From contig NZ_JAEPNI010000001.1 in assembly GCF_017643475.1 (NCBI RefSeq), forward strand, positions 744,001-808,000: a stretch of DNA of 64,000 nt, given 5' to 3'. Each line of letters starts with the position of its first letter. The first letter of the stretch is position 1. The notes beneath the pieces were generated by a model. The model was not told the origin of the DNA. It searched no databases and was given only the letters and a program-made list of their open reading frames with translations. Shown in pieces: positions 1 through 7,340 of the stretch. The position numbers and the translations under genes were made by a program. Source of the DNA: Maricaulis sp. Its GTDB lineage: Bacteria; Pseudomonadota; Alphaproteobacteria; Caulobacterales; Maricaulaceae.

Positions 1-341
1 GGCCAGCGGGCAGTGGGAGCACAAGACCTGTCGGGCCGCTCGCACGCCGGTTTTTCCGAGCTCGATTCTGACATCGACCCCGCGCGAGATGACGCGGTCG
101 CGGTCGCGGCCGGTGCGGGAGCTGATGCGAGAGGCCCTGTCTGTCGCCAACAGCGCTGTGCTTTAGCCCGGCATCCGGTGCGCAGAGTTTTCCGTCGATT
201 GTCCAAGCCTGTCCATATCGCGTTCAGCTAGCTGGACGGTCCCTGAATGACGGGCTCAGCATACGCTCATCGAGCCTTCCGTATTTCTGTACATGCCTTC
301 GATGCATCGGGCGTCAGGCACACCAGTTACGGAGTAAGTTC
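1..341. other. Left edge, no confidently assigned gene
   Basis: One plus-strand frame is open from the window edge (base 2) to a TAG at 164-166, with GC-rich third positions. It could be the tail of a gene that starts outside the window. The opposite strand is also open over part of this stretch, so I cannot choose between them and recognise no family. From about 170 to 341 I see only the presumed upstream region of the curlin gene. Confidence 0.3.
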
Positions 342-854
342 ATGAATATGCGTTTTGTCCTCGCCAGTGCCCTCGCTGCAGTCTCTGTTTTCGGCGCGGC
401 CGATGCAGCCGAGGCCCAGTCCCGCAACCGGGTCACGGTCCAGCAGGACGGCTATCAAAACGAGATCGCTGGTCGCCAGGGTGGTTATGGCCAACGCATG
501 GTGATCCGCCAGCGCGGTGGCCGCCAGCACGTCACCATCATCCAGGACGGCGCGCGCAATGGCACGACGGTGGGACAGAGTGGCTATTACAATCAGTCGC
601 ATGTCGACCAGTATGGCCGGGACAATGATACCGTCATCGGACAGGATGGTGTCGACAATTACAGCTACAGCCGCCAGACCGGTCGCCGCAATATCGTCGG
701 TGTGTCCCAGATGGGTCGCAACAACACTGCCGTGACGGACCAGTTCGGCAACAACAACGGTGCCGGCATCATCCAGGTCGGCGATGGCCACAACGCCACT
801 ATTCGTCAGTCCGGCAATGGCAATGTAACGCTGGTTATCCAGGGTGATCACTAG
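342..854 (+). CDS. Curlin-repeat secreted protein (CsgA/CsgB-like amyloid subunit)
   Basis: The 170-residue protein begins with a Sec signal peptide (about residues 1-26, ending DAAEAQ). The rest is a chain of short Gln/Asn/Gly-rich units of the curlin type, such as VQQDGYQN, IIQDGARN, VGQSGYYN, IGQDGVDN, ITQ-like SRQTGRRN, VSQMGRNN and IRQSGNGN. Each unit is expected to form one strand-loop-strand rung of a beta-solenoid that polymerises on the cell surface. Curli subunits are normally exported through CsgG with CsgE/F; none of these genes is visible here, and this is the only curlin gene in the window. Major subunit versus nucleator cannot be decided from the sequence. The gene stands alone, facing away from the minus-strand block that follows. 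Confidence 0.85.
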   Translation: MNMRFVLASALAAVSVFGAADAAEAQSRNRVTVQQDGYQNEIAGRQGGYGQRMVIRQRGGRQHVTIIQDGARNGTTVGQSGYYNQSHVDQYGRDNDTVIGQDGVDNYSYSRQTGRRNIVGVSQMGRNNTAVTDQFGNNNGAGIIQVGDGHNATIRQSGNGNVTLVIQGDH

Positions 855-947
855 GCCCGGTTCGCAGTCAGGCCGATGCCATGGCGTCGGCCTCCGCGAT
901 CAACACATCATGAGTCGGTGTTCGTACACCGGCTTTTGGTTGCCTGC

Positions 948-1526
948 TCAGCGGCGGTATTTCAAAAGACCCGCATCCCGGAGATGGTCGTCGATCATCT
1001 CGCGCTGGTCCACGCTGAGTGGTGTCAGGCGAGGATAGACCGGCTGGGCCCGGTCATTGCTCCAGGCCTGGTCCCAGTGATCCGTGCCAGCGATAAAGGC
1101 GCGCAGCATGGCCTCGCCGCCGGTCTCGAATGCCCCGATCAGACAGGTGTCGACATAGGATTGCGGAACGGGATGATCAGCATCGGCGGTTTCGTGTTCC
1201 GTGTTAACGACGATCCAGAACTTGCCAGCGGGCAGGTCAGCCGCGTCCAGGCTTGAGCGCTCGACCGGCGTCCACACATATCCGCGCTCGCGATGACGCA
1301 TGTCCGGATTGATCTCCACAGGTACCAGCACTGCGTCCAGCGTCGAGGTCACATCCTCAACCAGCCCCAGATAGGTCGCGGCCTCGTCCCGGTAACGCAC
1401 CGACCAGGCCCGCCGCCAGCCCGGAAGTGCAACCTTCAGTGCGGGTCCGGTCATGTCGGAGTAGGTCTCGCGGCTATGCCGGCTGAGAATACTGCCATAG
1501 CCAATCATGTAGTCCCTGGCGGTCAT
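948..1526 (-). CDS. Gamma-glutamylcyclotransferase-like protein
   Basis: The 192-residue protein opens with MTARDYMIGYGSILS. The YGS[NI]L motif near the N-terminus is the signature of the gamma-glutamylcyclotransferase (GGCT/AIG2-like) fold, where it binds the gamma-glutamyl moiety. A conserved-looking ERGYVWTPVE segment and an acidic middle part fit that fold. The substrate cannot be read from the sequence. Homologues cleave gamma-glutamyl amino acids, gamma-glutamylamines or glutathione. It is probably transcribed alone, because a GC-rich hairpin separates it from the flotillin operon. Confidence 0.6.
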   Translation of the reverse strand: MTARDYMIGYGSILSRHSRETYSDMTGPALKVALPGWRRAWSVRYRDEAATYLGLVEDVTSTLDAVLVPVEINPDMRHRERGYVWTPVERSSLDAADLPAGKFWIVVNTEHETADADHPVPQSYVDTCLIGAFETGGEAMLRAFIAGTDHWDQAWSNDRAQPVYPRLTPLSVDQREMIDDHLRDAGLLKYRR

Positions 1527-1544
1527 ACAGGCTCCAAACGCAAC

Positions 1545-1568
1545 GGGGCGCGGATTGCTCCGCGCCCC
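1545..1568 (-). terminator. GC-rich hairpin after the flotillin operon
   Basis: Ten-base-pair stem (GGGGCGCGGA / TCCGCGCCCC) with a TTGC loop, 27 bases beyond the flotillin stop codon on the minus strand. The T-tract is poor (GTTGCGTTT), so termination may be weak. Confidence 0.5.
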
Positions 1569-1595
1569 GAGAGTGGGTTGTCAGGCTGGTGAAGT

Positions 1596-3359
1596 CTAGC
1601 CTTCCGCGTCGGTGACCTCGGCGACTTCGCCATTGACCGCACCGTTCAGCGCGTTCTCCAGCGAGGCCGGGTCGCCGGCCTTCAGGCCGATCTCCGACAG
1701 CATGGCGTCCAGCAGCGGGGCCTGGGCGCGATAGCGCAGGGCCGAGCTGACGACCTGGTCGGCCAGGCCACCTTCGCCACCAGCAGCACCATTGACCGGG
1801 CCGCCATTGGCGCCACCGCCCAGACCATCGACGTGCAGGATCTTGATGCCATCGATATTCTCGATCGGCTTCACGCTCTGGGCGATGATCTCCGGCAGGC
1901 TTTCCATCAGCTGCAGCTTGACCTGCATGGCGATTTGCTCCGGCGACAGGATGTTGGCCGCTTCATTGACCGCGCGCTTACCTTCAGCTTCGACCGCATA
2001 GACCCGCTCTTGGGCGTCTGCACGCATCTTCTCGGCCTCGGCCTCGCCTTCCGCAGCGATGCGGATCTTCTCGGCGTCGGCATTGGCCGCGACGCGGACC
2101 GCTTCAGCGCGGTCGGTTGCAGCCTGCTTTTCGGCCTCAGCGGCAACAGTGACGGCGATGGCTTCCATCTCGGCAGCCTTGGCGGCGTCGATCAGTTCGA
2201 TGCGCTTGTCACGCTCGGCGACCTCAGCCTGGCGGGCTGTGATGACTTCCTCAGCGGCCTTTGCAGCCAGGGCGCGAGCCTTGTCGGCCTCGGCTTCAGC
2301 CTCGGACTTGTCGCGGGATTTCTCGGCCACGACAATATCGCGTTCCTGTTCAGCCAACTGTACCTGCTTGGCCTTTTCGACCGCTGCGGACTCCAGCGTT
2401 TGCTCTTTCAGGATTTCCTGCTCGCGAACTTCCTTGTCCATGGCGATCTGACGCTCGGCGACGATCTTGTTGGACTCGATGTCCGCCTCGCGGGTGCGCT
2501 GGCTGGCGGTAATCTTGGCGATCTCCGCTTCACGTTCACGCATCGCCTGTTCCGCTGCAATCTGAGCGGCTTGTTCGGCAGAACGGGTCTGGACCTCGCG
2601 CTGTTGCTCAAGGCGGGCATATTCCTGGTCACGCGAGATCTGCAGGCTTTCCTGTTCGGCTTCCAGGTTCTTGCGGCGGATCAGGACTTCGGTTTCCTGT
2701 TCGATATCGTTGCGCTTCTTGCGGCGCTCCTCGATTTCCTGGGTCAGCTTGGTCAGACCTTCGGCGTCAAAGGCGTTGTCCGGGTTGAAATAGTCCTTAT
2801 TGGTCTGGTCGAGACCCGTCAGCGAGACGGATTCCAGCTCGAGACCGTTTTTCAGGATGTCCTCGGACACGGCCGCCTGCACTTTCTGGACGAAGTTCAC
2901 ACGTTGCTCGTGCAATTCCTCCATGGCCATTTCCGCAGCCACGGCACGCAGGGCATCTACGAACTTACCTTCGACCAGGGCTTTCAGCGCTTCCGGGTCC
3001 ATGGTCCGCTTGCCCAAGGTTTGGGCGGCATTCGCGATGGACTCGGTCGTCGGCTGAACGCGGACAAAGAATTCGGCCTGAACGTCGACACGCATGCGGT
3101 CCTTGGTAATCAGGGCCTGTTCATTGGCGCGCAGGACTTCCAGGCGCAGCGTGTTCATATTGACCGGAATGGTTTCGTGCAGCACCGGCATGATCAGTGC
3201 GCCGCCATTCATTATTACCTTCTGACCGCCAAAACCGGTCCGGACGAAGGAAATCTCTTTTGAGGCTCGCTTATACAATCCGGCTACGAAGCCGAAGATT
3301 GCGAAGAAGGCTACAAAGCCTACGGCCGTGTACAAGACGAGTGTCATCATATCTGGCAT
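1596..3359 (-). CDS. Flotillin / YqiK-type SPFH-domain membrane protein
   Basis: The 587-residue protein has one N-terminal membrane segment (about 5-27). An SPFH domain follows (about 40-210, with IPVNMNTLRLEV and a DALRAVAAEMAMEELHEQRVNFVQ region). A very long Glu/Ala-rich coiled coil runs from about 215 to 470 (AEAEADKARALAAKAAEE pattern), and a Gly-rich low-complexity stretch lies near the C-terminus. This is the standard architecture of bacterial flotillins, which assemble into inner-membrane scaffolds. It is the last gene of a four-gene operon, 40 bases after the YqiJ-like gene. The YqiJ/YqiK and FloT/YuaF pairings in other bacteria support joint action in membrane-domain organisation or envelope stress. 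The name yqiK is plausible but paralogues cannot be excluded. Confidence 0.9.
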   Translation of the reverse strand: MPDMMTLVLYTAVGFVAFFAIFGFVAGLYKRASKEISFVRTGFGGQKVIMNGGALIMPVLHETIPVNMNTLRLEVLRANEQALITKDRMRVDVQAEFFVRVQPTTESIANAAQTLGKRTMDPEALKALVEGKFVDALRAVAAEMAMEELHEQRVNFVQKVQAAVSEDILKNGLELESVSLTGLDQTNKDYFNPDNAFDAEGLTKLTQEIEERRKKRNDIEQETEVLIRRKNLEAEQESLQISRDQEYARLEQQREVQTRSAEQAAQIAAEQAMREREAEIAKITASQRTREADIESNKIVAERQIAMDKEVREQEILKEQTLESAAVEKAKQVQLAEQERDIVVAEKSRDKSEAEAEADKARALAAKAAEEVITARQAEVAERDKRIELIDAAKAAEMEAIAVTVAAEAEKQAATDRAEAVRVAANADAEKIRIAAEGEAEAEKMRADAQERVYAVEAEGKRAVNEAANILSPEQIAMQVKLQLMESLPEIIAQSVKPIENIDGIKILHVDGLGGGANGGPVNGAAGGEGGLADQVVSSALRYRAQAPLLDAMLSEIGLKAGDPASLENALNGAVNGEVAEVTDAEG

Positions 3360-3399
3360 GTACGTCCCTCCATACTACCAACAGGGTTATCGTTAGGCG

Positions 3400-4098
3400 T
3401 CACGACTTGCGTGACAGGATTTCGTGGGTATTGCGGATCACGCGATAGACGCTGCCGTTTTGTGCCACGACGATGACTTCCTCGCCGGCGCTGAAACTCT
3501 CGCCATCCTCATCAGGCTCCACGAGCACCCAATGGGTCAGGCCATGCAGGTCTTTCAGCTTGGCTTCAGCGGGCATGCCGCGTTCTGCCTTGCCGCGGAT
3601 GACGGTGGCGACCTTGCCGATAAAGCGTTCGGTTGAAACCGCTTCCGTCTCTTCCTTGGGCATCACTGCGCCGAAGGCCTTGCCGCCATATCGCATGGAC
3701 GGAATGGCGATCAGGGTCGCAGGTATGCTGGCCATCCAGCCCGGCGGGATAAGACCGGTTGCGCCATAGACAGCGCTCTGGATCGTCACACCGGCCAGAC
3801 CAAACACCGCCAGGAAGACAATGATCAGGATCAGGGCAGGCGCCTTGCCGAAGCTCAGCCAGCTCATCAGATAGGTGAGCGGGCCAACGCTCTCGAGACC
3901 GCTGATGTCCAGGTCGACATCAGCATCGATATCCGCATCCAGATCCGGCAGGTCGAAATCGGGGAGAATCCCGTCCAACAGGCCGGAAAGGGCAGCGCCG
4001 AACACCATGCTCAGGCCTTCAAGCGCTGCGATGATGGTCAGGATGACCAGGGCGATGATAAAGGGGCTCGCCTGGGCGCTCCCCAGAATGTCCATCAT
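3400..4098 (-). CDS. YqiJ-like / NfeD-like OB-fold membrane protein
   Basis: The 232-residue protein has an N-terminal membrane segment and an Asp-rich soluble linker (LPDLDADIDADVDLDIS, about 50-66). Two further membrane helices lie around 85-140. A C-terminal OB-fold-like domain (about 150-225) includes IGKVATVIRGKAERGMPAEAK and GEEVIVVAQNGSVYRVI. That layout matches YqiJ, the usual partner of YqiK flotillins, and functionally resembles NfeD proteins. Its ATG overlaps the PspA stop codon (ATGA at 4095-4098), so translation is probably coupled. The expected role is helping flotillin assemble in the membrane; the sequence alone does not prove this. Confidence 0.75.
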   Translation of the reverse strand: MMDILGSAQASPFIIALVILTIIAALEGLSMVFGAALSGLLDGILPDFDLPDLDADIDADVDLDISGLESVGPLTYLMSWLSFGKAPALILIIVFLAVFGLAGVTIQSAVYGATGLIPPGWMASIPATLIAIPSMRYGGKAFGAVMPKEETEAVSTERFIGKVATVIRGKAERGMPAEAKLKDLHGLTHWVLVEPDEDGESFSAGEEVIVVAQNGSVYRVIRNTHEILSRKS

Positions 4099-4784
4099 TT
4101 TACGTTCTCATCCGTTTGACCGGCTTTCAAAGCTGCCAGTCGTTCCTTGATCCGGTTCTCGCGGCTCATCTTTTCCAGTTCTGCCAGCTTGGCGGCGTCA
4201 CCACGTGAACTGCCACCGGAGCCCGGCAGACCGGAGCTTTCGCGCATCACCCGGTCAAAGGCGCGTTCGGCCTTGGAGACCTTGCGCTCTGCGCCGGAGG
4301 AGGCGACCGGTTCGCCCGCCTCGTTGAGGCTGGACTGTTCGGCACGGCTTTCCTTGAAAGCGGCGAGTTCCTCGTCCATTTCGCGGCGACGGGCCTGCAG
4401 GGCCTCGACATAGCTTTCCAGCTCTGCCTCTTCGGCGTCTGCATCGCTGACGGCCGCTTCCAGCACCGGGATCTGGCTTTCCAGGTCCATCTGGCGGGAA
4501 ATGGCTGCCTCGGCGAGATCGTCACGACCTTCCTTGACCGCCATCTCGATCTGGTCACCCAGGCTCTCGTGTTTGGCGTTGGCGTCCATCAGCCGACGTG
4601 AGGCGAGGTGTTTGTTTGCCAGCACCTTGCCGAGCTCGTCACGGACCTCGTCAATGGCGCCCTCGACTTCGCGAATGGCCTCTTTCATAACCAGTTCCGG
4701 GCTGGCGTTCTCGACCGCATCGACGATCGAATTCACCCCGCCGGACACCAGGCGTTTCACCCGGGATACAAGCTGTTCTGCCAT
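4095..4784 (-). CDS. PspA/IM30 family protein
   Basis: The 229-residue protein is almost wholly alpha-helical and charged, typical of PspA/Vipp1. An amphipathic N-terminus (MAEQLVSRVKRLVSGGVNSIVDAVE) precedes a long coiled-coil core containing PELVMKEAIREVEGAIDEVR and EALQARRREMDEEL. PspA proteins bind stressed inner membranes and polymerise into an ESCRT-III-like coat. Here the partner is not PspBC/PspF but a flotillin, a YqiJ-like protein and a predicted DNA-binding protein. The start follows the upstream stop directly and has a GGGAGAG ribosome-binding site inside the preceding gene, so the two are translationally coupled. Confidence 0.85.
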   Translation of the reverse strand: MAEQLVSRVKRLVSGGVNSIVDAVENASPELVMKEAIREVEGAIDEVRDELGKVLANKHLASRRLMDANAKHESLGDQIEMAVKEGRDDLAEAAISRQMDLESQIPVLEAAVSDADAEEAELESYVEALQARRREMDEELAAFKESRAEQSSLNEAGEPVASSGAERKVSKAERAFDRVMRESSGLPGSGGSSRGDAAKLAELEKMSRENRIKERLAALKAGQTDENVK

Positions 4785-5297
4785 CTAAGTCTCTCCCTCT
4801 TGCGACTTCGAGAGCCGGATCAGTTCCGACAACTCGAGGATGGGTTGCAGGCGGTCCTGGACGAGTTGTCCGTCATAGGTTCGCCCCTGTTTTGTCAGGC
4901 CCAGATCGAGGATCTCCTCGATCAGGGCGAAGGTCTGTTCGGCAACATCGGCCTCGAGCGCTTCAAGGTCGTTTGCCGGGTCATCTGTCTGCGCCGGTCC
5001 CTGCTGCAGGTTTGCAACCAGTTCGGGCAGTCGCTCATAGAGCTTGCCAAGGAAGTCTGATCGCATGCGGCAGTCACGTTGCCGGTTGATCACCTCTCTG
5101 TGGGCCGGTTGAAACCGTCTGGAGACTTGTTCAACCCGGCTGGCATAGTCAGTCGCCCCTTCCGCGTCGCGTCGCGCATTTGCGAGCAGGGCGCGTAGTT
5201 TCTCGCTCGGCGTCGTCGCGCCCTCCGCCTTGTATTGCGCAAGAAAGGCGGCATCAGCGTCGGTTATCCGTACACTCAGTGGAATGCGTCTCGGCAT
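4785..5297 (-). CDS. Predicted ribbon-helix-helix protein, first gene of the PspA-flotillin operon
   Basis: I place the start at 5297 because GAGGA sits 7 bases upstream of that ATG. The open frame extends to 5339, but the added residues would lie across the repeats described nearby. The 170-residue product begins MPRRIPLSVRI, a short basic beta-strand. Two helices follow (about 12-24 and 28-46, with TTPSEKLRALL), which is the layout of an Arc/MetJ/CopG ribbon-helix-helix DNA-binding domain. The rest (about 50-170) is helical and acidic, with no family I recognise; it could be a sensor or a contact surface for PspA. The stop codon abuts the pspA start. I infer that it is the operon's autoregulator. 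The fold is read by eye and could be wrong. Confidence 0.55.
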   Translation of the reverse strand: MPRRIPLSVRITDADAAFLAQYKAEGATTPSEKLRALLANARRDAEGATDYASRVEQVSRRFQPAHREVINRQRDCRMRSDFLGKLYERLPELVANLQQGPAQTDDPANDLEALEADVAEQTFALIEEILDLGLTKQGRTYDGQLVQDRLQPILELSELIRLSKSQEGET

Positions 5298-5322
5298 GAC
5301 CAAATCCTCTATTCGCACGTAG

Positions 5323-5363
5323 TATGCAAATGTATGCATATGTGTTCATAGTGGGATTGTAAA
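5323..5363 (-). promoter_or_regulatory. Putative operon promoter with tandem 10-bp repeats
   Basis: On the plus strand two adjacent 10-mers, TATGCAAATG (5323-5332) and TATGCATATG (5333-5342), differ at one base; a weaker third copy may follow to 5352. Read on the minus strand, TTTACA (5363-5358) and TATGCA (5340-5335) are 17 bases apart and form a plausible -35/-10 pair. The repeats therefore overlap the -10 element and end 26 bases before the ATG of the RHH gene. Ribbon-helix-helix repressors commonly bind such tandem repeats. Confidence 0.45.
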
Positions 5364-5442
5364 TGCCCCCGTCCCACGCCCTGGTCGTGGGTTAACGGGT
5401 AGGCTGATGCGTCTGAACCTTCAATCAGAAATTGTTCCCGAC

Positions 5443-5477
5443 ATAAAAATAGGCGGCAGCTCCGGGGAGCTGCCGCC
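5443..5477 (-). terminator. Rho-independent terminator of abgT
   Basis: Perfect 12-bp stem (GGCGGCAGCTCC / GGAGCTGCCGCC) with a 2-base loop, followed on the minus strand by TATTTTTAT. It lies 25 bases beyond the abgT stop codon. Confidence 0.9.
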
Positions 5478-5501
5478 TGATCTAGGGATTGTTCGGCTGG
5501 T

Positions 5502-7088
5502 TTACTGGGCCGGATAATAGGTCGGGGAACCCGGGCCGACCGGCATGTCGAAACCAAACGCCCAGACAAAGAAGAAGACACTCCACGTCAGGATGAAGAA
5601 GATGGAGTAGGGCAGCATCATCGCGATCATGGTGCCCACGCCCAGATCCTTCTTGTAGCGTGTCGCCCAGGCCAGGATCAGGCCGAAATAGCTCATCATC
5701 GGCGTGATGATATTCGTGGTGGAATCACCGATCCGGTAGGCGGCCTGGATGACTTCCGGCGAATAGCCGATCAGCATCAGCATGGGCACGAAGATCGGGG
5801 CGGTGACCGCCCACTGCGCCGAAGCCGAGCCCAGTGACAGGTTGATGATCGCGCACATCAGGATGAACAGGAAGAAGAGCAGCGGGCCGGTCATGCCGGT
5901 GCTCTGCAGGAAGTTGGCGCCCGAGACGGCACTGATCGCTCCGATATTCGTCCAGCCGAAGAAGGAGACGAATTGCGCGGCGAAGAAGACCAGCACGATG
6001 TAGAGGCCCAGCGAGGACAGGCCGGTGGCCATGCCGTCGATGATATCGCGGTCGTTTTTCATCGTGCCCGCGCCGCGACCATAGGCGAAACCGGTGGCAA
6101 CGAAGAAGATCAGGATCCAGACGACAAAACCGCGGAAGAAGGGCGAGTTGAAGCGGTCACCCGTATCAGGATTGCGCAGGATGCCCCATTCCGGGATCAG
6201 CGTCAGCGCCATCAGACCAAGCACGCCCAGCAGTGCGAGAAAGGCGTAGAACAGACCCTTCTTCTCCTCGCCGGAGAGCGTTTCCATCATGCGCTTGTCC
6301 AGCACGGAGTCGTCGGCCTGTTCGGGGTTGTAGGGCCCCAGCTTGGGTTCGACGATGAAGATGGAAACCAGCGAGCCTACGGTCGTGATCAGGAAGGTCG
6401 AGGCCACCATGAAATACCAGTTCGCCGTCGGCAGAACGATATAGTCCGGGTCGATCAGGCGCGCCGCTTCCTGGGTGATCCCGGCGAGAAGCGGGTCGAT
6501 CGTGCCGATCAGGATATTGGCGCTATAGCCGCCGGAGACACCCGCAAAAGCGGCTGCCATGCCCGCCAGCGGGTGACGTCCCAGGGCGTAGAAAATGGCG
6601 CCTGCGAGCGGGATCAGAACGACATAACCAACTTCTGACGCGGTGTTGGAGACGATGCCGGCAAAGACAATGGCGACGGTCACGACGTGACGCGGGGCGC
6701 CCAGCACCATGCCGCGTACGGCGGCAGAGAGCATGCCGGACTTCTCGGCAACACCGACGCCCAGCATGGCGACCAGTACGACGCCCAGCGGTGCGAAGCC
6801 GGTGAAATTGGTGGTCAGACTGGTCCAGATCCGTCGGAAACCATCCGCATTGAACAGGCTGACCGCGCGGATCATGCCGTCATCGGCGACCCCGCGGGCC
6901 CCTGCTGGACGTGGATCTTCCACCGCCAGGCCGAGCCAGCCGAACAGGCCGGAGAGAAGGATGATGCCGATTGCCAGGATGGCAAAGAGCGTCACCGGGT
7001 GGGGCAAGAGATTGCCCAGGAATTCAACACCATCAAGAAAACGCGTGAACGCGTTCTTCTTGGGGGCAGGGCTCTGGCTGTCAGCCAT
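5502..7088 (-). CDS. AbgT-family transporter
   Basis: The 528-residue protein has many hydrophobic spans and the family hallmarks: an N-terminal VEFLGNLLPHPVTLFAILAI helix, GVGVAEKSG, SNTASEVGYVVLIPL and, near the C-terminus, SASAQWAVTAPIFVPM followed by DSTTNIITPMMSYF. These are two inverted-repeat hairpins of the AbgT fold. Members were named for uptake of p-aminobenzoyl-glutamate; some act as proton-driven sulfonamide exporters. Which applies here cannot be read. AGGAG lies 7 bases before the ATG. It is flanked by terminators on both sides, so it is probably monocistronic. The 200 bases upstream hold no gene I can support. Confidence 0.9.
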   Translation of the reverse strand: MADSQSPAPKKNAFTRFLDGVEFLGNLLPHPVTLFAILAIGIILLSGLFGWLGLAVEDPRPAGARGVADDGMIRAVSLFNADGFRRIWTSLTTNFTGFAPLGVVLVAMLGVGVAEKSGMLSAAVRGMVLGAPRHVVTVAIVFAGIVSNTASEVGYVVLIPLAGAIFYALGRHPLAGMAAAFAGVSGGYSANILIGTIDPLLAGITQEAARLIDPDYIVLPTANWYFMVASTFLITTVGSLVSIFIVEPKLGPYNPEQADDSVLDKRMMETLSGEEKKGLFYAFLALLGVLGLMALTLIPEWGILRNPDTGDRFNSPFFRGFVVWILIFFVATGFAYGRGAGTMKNDRDIIDGMATGLSSLGLYIVLVFFAAQFVSFFGWTNIGAISAVSGANFLQSTGMTGPLLFFLFILMCAIINLSLGSASAQWAVTAPIFVPMLMLIGYSPEVIQAAYRIGDSTTNIITPMMSYFGLILAWATRYKKDLGVGTMIAMMLPYSIFFILTWSVFFFVWAFGFDMPVGPGSPTYYPAQ

Positions 7089-7287
7089 GTTCAGGCTCCT
7101 GTTTGCACAACACTGAAGGCAAGCCGGGCGCGCGCCGCCATGCCGGGGCGGGCCGCTGGTGCGGTCTCGCCCGGTCAGGTGCAGACGTCCTGGATCTTCC
7201 CCTCATTTTCCTCGCCGCGGATTTGAGCGGTTTTGCGCTGCCGGGGCAAGTCTTGTGCTGCCGAGCACGGGTAACACTTCCGCAATG

Positions 7288-7318
7288 AAAAAGGGCCCGG
7301 CAGCAAACTGCCAGGCCC
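7288..7318 (-). terminator. Rho-independent terminator of the first M13 gene
   Basis: Stem GGGCC-GGCAG / CTGCC-GGCCC with one mismatch and a CAAA loop, followed on the minus strand by TTTTTC. It lies about 22 bases beyond the stop codon. Confidence 0.85.
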
Positions 7319-7340
7319 CAATTCTGAGATACGGGTCTCG

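Noticed and set aside
870-893. Hairpin after the curlin gene (GGCCGA / TCGGCC)
   Set aside because: No T run follows, so intrinsic termination is not supported.
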